Assembly: GCA_934691725.1 (NCBI GenBank)
Contig: CAKUTF010000001.1
Coordinates: 90,344 to 154,343 of the forward strand
DNA length: 64,000 bases
Source of the DNA: an uncultured Fibrobacter sp.
Lineage (GTDB): Bacteria; Fibrobacterota; Fibrobacteria; Fibrobacterales; Fibrobacteraceae
Direction: 5' to 3'
Position 1 is the stretch's first letter, and every line of letters starts with the position of its first letter. The notes under the pieces are model-generated. The model ran no database searches, was not told the origin of the DNA, and worked only from the letters and a program-made list of their open reading frames with translations. Position numbers and translations under genes: made by a program. Positions 60,224 to 64,000 of this stretch are shown piece after piece.

Positions 60224-60248
60224 AAAGTTTTGTTAATTGCAAAACTTT
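60224..60248. repeat. Perfect 9-bp inverted repeat between pyrC and GH5
   Basis: AAAGTTTTG (60224-60232) and CAAAACTTT (60240-60248) with a 7-nt spacer. It could be a weak terminator for pyrC or an operator for GH5; no long T run follows on the minus strand. Confidence 0.6.
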
Positions 60249-60263
60249 TTGCATTAAGGAGCG

Positions 60264-61268
60264 TCAACTTTTAATTTTTTGCCATTTGAGCGACTTTCCG
60301 GCAAAAAGCGGGACCGCTCCATCGACCGTCTCGGGAACCGTCCACGGTTTTTCGATATACGAAACGCGTGTCTTTGTCCGCGGAATCCCGTAAAAATCCG
60401 CCCCGAATCCGGCGACAAAATCGGCAAGCCTTTCCAAGTGCCCGCTGTGCTCGAAAATTTCGATGAGAAGCGGAATGGCGACCGGTGCGGAATACACGCC
60501 AGCCGCGCCACAGGGACCTTCCTTCTTTCCCCTCTCGTGCGGAGCGGAATCCGAACCGAAAAAGAACTTCGGGTTTCCGCTGAACGCCGCTTTCCGGAGA
60601 GCTTCGCGATCTTCGGGGCGTTTCGGGAGAGGCTTGCAAAAATGATGAGGCAAGAGCGATCCGCCGACGATATCGTCGAGCGTGTGAAGCAAATGGTGCA
60701 CGCTAATCGTCGCAGCGACATTTTCCGGCAGGCGGAGAACGGATTCCACCGCGGCGCTCGTCGAAAGATGTTCAAAGACGATTTTCAAGCGGGGAAATTC
60801 CCTTGCCAAGAATTCCACCCGATGAATGAATTTCCGTTCGCGGTCAAGGCAAAAAGCATCCGGTTCTTCCCCGTGGATGCAAAGTACAAGCCCGAGCCGT
60901 TCCATTTCCGAAACGACAGGAAGGATGGATTCAAAATCCGAGACGCCGTCTTCGCTGTTCGTGGTGACTCCCGCCGGGTAATATTTCCCGGCGACAGCGC
61001 CCGCAAGCTTCATCTGTTTCAAGTCTTCCGGCGTATATTTTGCATTCAACTTGAACGTCATCAGCGTTTCAAGTCCCGGGGCGGCAGCTTGAATTTCGCC
61101 TCGGTAATCCTCGATAGCCTTTGCGCTCGAAATCGGCGGAACGGTATTCGGCATCACCAAGATCCTTCCGAATTCCCGGGCAACGGTCTTCGCATAATTT
61201 TTCAGCAAATCGCCCTGGCGCAAGTGTACATGGAAATCATCGGGTGTCGGAAGTTCAAATGTTTTCAT
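60264..61268 (-). CDS. pyrC: Dihydroorotase (class II, PyrC type)
   Basis: 334-residue zinc amidohydrolase of pyrimidine synthesis interconverting carbamoyl-aspartate and dihydroorotate. Metal and active-site motifs: DDFHVHLRQGD, AGKYYPAGVTTNS with the bridging Lys, IHGE, FEHLST, and GSDSAPH. Length fits the E. coli-type homodimer. The ATG at 61268 is preferred over a TTG at 61277; neither has a clear ribosome site. Followed by the GH5 gene 108 nt on. Confidence 0.96.
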   Translation of the reverse strand: MKTFELPTPDDFHVHLRQGDLLKNYAKTVAREFGRILVMPNTVPPISSAKAIEDYRGEIQAAAPGLETLMTFKLNAKYTPEDLKQMKLAGAVAGKYYPAGVTTNSEDGVSDFESILPVVSEMERLGLVLCIHGEEPDAFCLDRERKFIHRVEFLAREFPRLKIVFEHLSTSAAVESVLRLPENVAATISVHHLLHTLDDIVGGSLLPHHFCKPLPKRPEDREALRKAAFSGNPKFFFGSDSAPHERGKKEGPCGAAGVYSAPVAIPLLIEIFEHSGHLERLADFVAGFGADFYGIPRTKTRVSYIEKPWTVPETVDGAVPLFAGKSLKWQKIKS

Positions 61269-61356
61269 GGGACGCAATGTAGAAATCAGGAATCAGTGGC
61301 ACGTGAGCGGTTAGAAATTAGGAATGAGGAATTGACAGTTAAGCGAGCTGTTCTCA

Positions 61357-61380
61357 GGGATAAGGGATTAGGGAGTAGGG
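61357..61380 (+). repeat. G-quadruplex motif in R5 (plus strand)
   Basis: GGG-ATAA-GGG-ATTA-GGG-AGTA-GGG, four G3 runs with 4-nt loops. Confidence 0.75.
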
Positions 61381-61539
61381 AACAGTTATCGGAGCGCGTT
61401 CAGAATTAGAGCTTAGTGCTGAGTGGATAGGAATCAGGAGACAGAAATCAGAGGCCAGTGATTAGAATGGGAAGCGGGATACGCTAAGCGGGAACACGGA
61501 TTGTTAGAACTTGGAACTGAGATTTTAGAGCTTAGAGTT

Positions 61540-61581
61540 GCAGACGTCTATGTTCTTGTATCTCGGAAGTTTAACGTCCGC
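61540..61581. repeat. 42-bp element, R5 copy (inverted)
   Basis: Starts GCAGACGTC and ends ACGTCCGC; interior is the reverse complement of the R3 core (TTCTTGTATCTCGGAAGTTT). Confidence 0.8.
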
Positions 61582-61746
61582 AGTTCTGATTACTGACCAC
61601 TGAACACTGTTCACTGTTCACTGTTCTAGGCTCTAAGAACCTGTTTTCATATGTGTCGGAGCATAACTCGGCAAGCTCGCTAACAGTCATTGCCGGGTGT
61701 AGCTCGACAAGCTCGCTAGCCTGTCAAGTTCCATTCCTTAACGGGG

Positions 61747-61769
61747 ATTCCCCGGTCAAGCCGGGAAAT
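61747..61769. repeat. REP-like palindrome, R5 first copy
   Basis: ATTCCCCGG-TCAAG-CCGGGAAAT; one mismatch in the arms. Confidence 0.75.
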
Positions 61770-61903
61770 GACAATGAACAGAAACAGTTCGCTTGGAAAC
61801 CCCCGCATCCCGTGTCCCGCTTGCCGTTTTCAAAAAGCTTAGACGTTTGCCAACCAATTTCTCATTGCTAATTCCTCATTCCCTTGGACGTCCTCGGCCT
61901 AGT

Positions 61904-61927
61904 CCCTAATCCCTGTTCCCTAATCCC
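61904..61927 (-). repeat. G-quadruplex motif in R5 (minus strand)
   Basis: On the plus strand CCC-TAAT-CCC-TGTT-CCC-TAAT-CCC, so four G3 runs with 4-nt loops on the minus strand. Confidence 0.75.
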
Positions 61928-62047
61928 TAAACCTAGACGTCCGCGGTTCCTTATAAAGACATTCTCTAAGTTCTCTCAACTAAGTTCTGAATTCCGAGCT
62001 TAGCTCGACAAGCTCGCTAACCTGTCAAATCCCATTCCTTAAAGGGG

Positions 62048-62070
62048 ATTCCCCGGTCAAGCCGGGGAAT
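62048..62070. repeat. REP-like palindrome, R5 second copy (perfect)
   Basis: ATTCCCCGG-TCAAG-CCGGGGAAT, perfect 9-bp arms, reverse complement of the R2 copy. Confidence 0.85.
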
Positions 62071-62188
62071 GACATCATAGTGTACTCGGGAATGACATTT
62101 TAAAAAGCCTAGACGTCCGCTGACCAATTGCTCATTGCTAATTTCTCATTCCCTTAAAGGTCCGCAAACTAATTCCTATTTTTAGGCC

Positions 62189-62971
62189 ATGGACAGAGAC
62201 CGTCGCCGCCGTTTTGGGCAAAATTTTTTGGATGCAGAAACTGCAAGCCTCATCGCATCGGACATTCCGCTCGAAGCGGGAAGTTCCATCTTGGAAATCG
62301 GCCCGGGCCACGGTGCGCTTACGGAACATCTGCTCGCTCGGGGCGTTCCCGTCACGGCGGTCGAAGTCGATGAAGAATGCGTTGCGATTCTCCGGGAAAA
62401 ATTTTCTGGAAATCCGAATTTTCGGGTTGTAAACCAGGATATTTTGAAATTTCCGATGGACGAATGGCTGGAGACGAATCCAAAGCCTTGGCTTGCCGGA
62501 AACTTGCCTTATAATATTTCAACGGGAATCGTAGCGAATGTCATGCCGCTCTTGAAAAAGACGCTCGGGTTTATGTGCATGGTCCAACTCGAAGTCGCGG
62601 AACGTTTCTGTGCAGAACCTCACACAAAAAGCTATGGCAGCCTTTCGGTCTGGATCCGCGCTCATGCGGCAGGAAAAATCATCCGAAAAATCGGCCCGGA
62701 ACATTTCACACCTCGACCGAACGTTGATAGCGCAACGGTCCTCTTTTCACCGCGGACCGATCCGATCGAAGCGCCTCCGGAATTTTTCGAATTTGTCCAG
62801 AGCGCATTTTCCCAAAAGCGGAAAGTCATCACGAATTCCCTTTCTTCGCGTTTTGAAAAGACAAAAGTCTTAAAAGCTTTAGAACGTTCGGGGCTTTCGC
62901 CGAACGCCCGCGCCGAGGAACTGTCCCCGGAAGAGCTGCTTCTTTTGTACGAAACGCTGCTTGGAAACTAG
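62189..62971 (+). CDS. rsmA: 16S rRNA dimethyladenosine transferase (KsgA)
   Basis: 260-residue SAM-dependent enzyme dimethylating two adenines near the 3' end of 16S rRNA. Motifs: RFGQNFLDAETA, ILEIGPGHGALTEHLL, AVEVDEECV, NQDILKF, GNLPYNIST and FTPRPNVDSATV. It begins directly at the end of repeat tract R5; no good ribosome site is present, and TATTTT lies 6 nt before the ATG. Confidence 0.97.
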   Translation: MDRDRRRRFGQNFLDAETASLIASDIPLEAGSSILEIGPGHGALTEHLLARGVPVTAVEVDEECVAILREKFSGNPNFRVVNQDILKFPMDEWLETNPKPWLAGNLPYNISTGIVANVMPLLKKTLGFMCMVQLEVAERFCAEPHTKSYGSLSVWIRAHAAGKIIRKIGPEHFTPRPNVDSATVLFSPRTDPIEAPPEFFEFVQSAFSQKRKVITNSLSSRFEKTKVLKALERSGLSPNARAEELSPEELLLLYETLLGN

Positions 62972-62977
62972 CCGGGT

Positions 62978-63715
62978 TTATTTCAGCTTGAATTTCATCG
63001 TTACGCTAGCGCTGATTTCGATTTTCTGTTCCGGAATCGCCGCCTTAGACATTTTTCGCGCGCTGCCAAGCGCCACTGCACCGTCGTAATAGACAGCATT
63101 TTCAAAAGTATTTACCGAGGAATTTTCGTCGCCAATGGCGAGTACTCTTCCGAGTTTCTTGCCGGAGGCTTCCGCCAGGGCTTTCGCTTTTTCTGTCGCT
63201 TCTTTTACCGCGGCGCGATAGACGTCGTTTTTCTTTTCGGCGGCGTATGAAAGTTCTGGAGACGATTGGGTAATTTCTAAATCCCGAATCATGGCAACGC
63301 CTTCGATAAATTCCGAAACCTTGGAAGGTTCGGGCAGATTGACGATGATGTTCTGTGAGATTTCAAATCCGTCGGGAATCCGCTTGTTATTTTCCCACTT
63401 CCACGCCTTTTCGAGCGAAAACTGCTTGACGGTGACGCTGTCCGCCGGAACTCCTAGCGTCGTGACAAATTCAACGAGTTCCGCATTTGCCGCATGGTTC
63501 GCTTCAATGAGCGCGCCTTTTTCCGCACCGCGCTTTTCAAATCGTAAAATATATCGGATGTTCGTTGGGCTGAAACTTTTGGATTGCGCAGCAGAAACGG
63601 TCAAAATCCCACAATCGTCTGTGGAAATCTTGCGGGGTTCCTTCGATGCATGAACGATATAGACAATGGCGATAACGGTTAGGCAAAGGGAGATGAATCC
63701 GGCGAGTAATTTCAT
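62978..63715 (-). CDS. SIMPL-domain (DUF541) exported protein
   Basis: 245 residues: signal or anchor helix (LLAGFISLCLTVIAIVYIVHA), then a SIMPL domain: LTVSAAQSKSFSPTNIRYILRFEKRGAEKGALIEANHAA, VPADSVTVKQFSLEKAW, AVKEATEKAKALAEASGKKLGRVLAIGD. Related proteins are periplasmic, of uncertain function (linked to stress and to interleukin-1-signalling-like names only by history). GAGG lies 5 nt before the ATG. It converges on rsmA with a 6-nt gap. Confidence 0.9.
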   Translation of the reverse strand: MKLLAGFISLCLTVIAIVYIVHASKEPRKISTDDCGILTVSAAQSKSFSPTNIRYILRFEKRGAEKGALIEANHAANAELVEFVTTLGVPADSVTVKQFSLEKAWKWENNKRIPDGFEISQNIIVNLPEPSKVSEFIEGVAMIRDLEITQSSPELSYAAEKKNDVYRAAVKEATEKAKALAEASGKKLGRVLAIGDENSSVNTFENAVYYDGAVALGSARKMSKAAIPEQKIEISASVTMKFKLK

Positions 63716-63754
63716 ACGACCTCTTGGAAATGGGTTTTCTTTAAAATATGAATT

Positions 63755-63945
63755 TAAATGGGACGCGGGACAAGGGGTTGTCAGGGAATAGGGAGTAGTT
63801 GTTGGAGCGTGTTCAGAACTGAGTGCTTAGAACTTAGTTGATAGTTAATAGTTGACAGAAATCAGGAAACAGAATTCAGTTGTTAGATGGGAAGAGGGGC
63901 TGTTAGAACTTAGAGCTGAGATTTTAGAGCTTGTTTTCATAGCGA
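63755..63945. repeat. Intergenic mosaic repeat tract R6
   Basis: Heptad-phased sequence: GGGACGCGGGACAAGGGG, CAGGGAATAGGGAGTAG, GTTCAGAACTGAGTGCTTAG, ACTTAGTTGATAGTTAATAG, CAGAAATCAGGAAACAG and TAGAGCTGAGATTTTAGAGC. It lacks the 42-bp element and the palindrome. It ends with TTGTTTTCATA, like R1 and part of R5. Confidence 0.8.
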
Positions 63946-63959
63946 GAATATACTATAAT
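63931..63959 (+). promoter_or_regulatory. Promoter at the right edge, apparently leaderless
   Basis: -35 TTGTTT (63931-63936), 17-nt spacer, consensus -10 TATAAT (63954-63959), then 6 nt to ATG 63966, so transcription would start at or next to the start codon. Confidence 0.55.
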
Positions 63960-63965
63960 AACGTC

Positions 63966-64000
63966 ATGAAAGAAGCAAGGCAGAGGCGCAAGCCGTACCC
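63966..64000 (+). CDS. Start of a gene cut by the right edge
   Basis: Eleven codons are visible (MKEARQRRKPY). Basic N-terminus, no ribosome site, but a good TATAAT promoter just upstream. Nothing can be said of function. Confidence 0.35.
   Translation, partial: MKEARQRRKPY

Larger units (their letters stand above)
61283..62172. repeat. Intergenic mosaic repeat tract R5 (longest)
   Basis: About 890 bp between the divergent pyrC and rsmA, no gene visible. Heptads of mixed type (GAATCAG/TGGCACG, ATAAGGG/ATTAGGG), the 42-bp element in reverse orientation, two copies of the AGCTCGACAAGCTCGCTA-palindrome block, and heptads CTAGTCC/CTAATCC/CTGTTCC/CTAATCC near 61900. The second half repeats the first in the same order, so the tract looks internally duplicated. 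Confidence 0.88.

Overview
The window looks like a chromosomal segment of a Fibrobacter (F. succinogenes or a close relative). Three things support this: a lipoprotein with the Fibrobacter major paralogous domain (TIGR02145), a TIGR02147-type regulator, and many secreted cellulases and xylanases with serine-rich linkers, CBM6-like modules and C-terminal tails that resemble type IX secretion sorting signals. No database search was possible; all calls come from reading motifs and gene order.

Left third (1-19.2 kb): an oligopeptide-type solute-binding lipoprotein (cut by the left edge) and enolase, then a PIN toxin-antitoxin pair lying between two decayed copies of one AAA-ATPase tail. Next comes one long leftward information-processing operon: tRNA-Thr(UGU), tRNA-Tyr, tRNA-Thr(GGU), tuf, rpmG, tRNA-Trp, secE, nusG, rplK, rplA, rplJ, rplL, rpoB, rpoC, rpsL, rpsG. 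A strong TTGACA-17-TAGATT promoter precedes the tRNAs and an intrinsic terminator follows rpsG.

Middle (19.3-33 kb): a broken N6-adenine methyltransferase, then housekeeping and envelope genes: a hotdog thioesterase, a membrane metallophosphoesterase, a LOG-family enzyme, a Ser/Thr kinase, a possible rhomboid-like membrane protein, a solitary nuoA, an Omp85-like barrel coupled to hemH, a degenerate RavA-like ATPase and a GroES-like protein. A 42-residue acidic protein here has its own promoter and terminator.

Right half (33-64 kb): a tandem GH45 pair, a TolC/HlyD/ABC-2 export operon without its ATPase, a siderophore-type binding protein followed by a CNB-DUF4388 protein, purM, an RNase G, a GH43-GH30-GH10 xylan-degradation cluster, a TIGR02147 regulator overlapping a lipoprotein gene, a GH5 cellulase, pyrC, rsmA and a SIMPL protein.

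Two layers of structure are not explained by the genes. First, six intergenic tracts (about 3 kb in all) are mosaics of degenerate 7-nt periodic repeats, a 42-bp element with inverted ends, an ATTCCCCGG/CCGGGGAAT-type palindrome and four perfect (GGGN4)3GGG motifs. Second, a palindrome TGGA-N7-TCCA lies just upstream of the GH43 cluster, of GH10 and of the TIGR02147 gene, suggesting a local regulatory circuit for xylan use.
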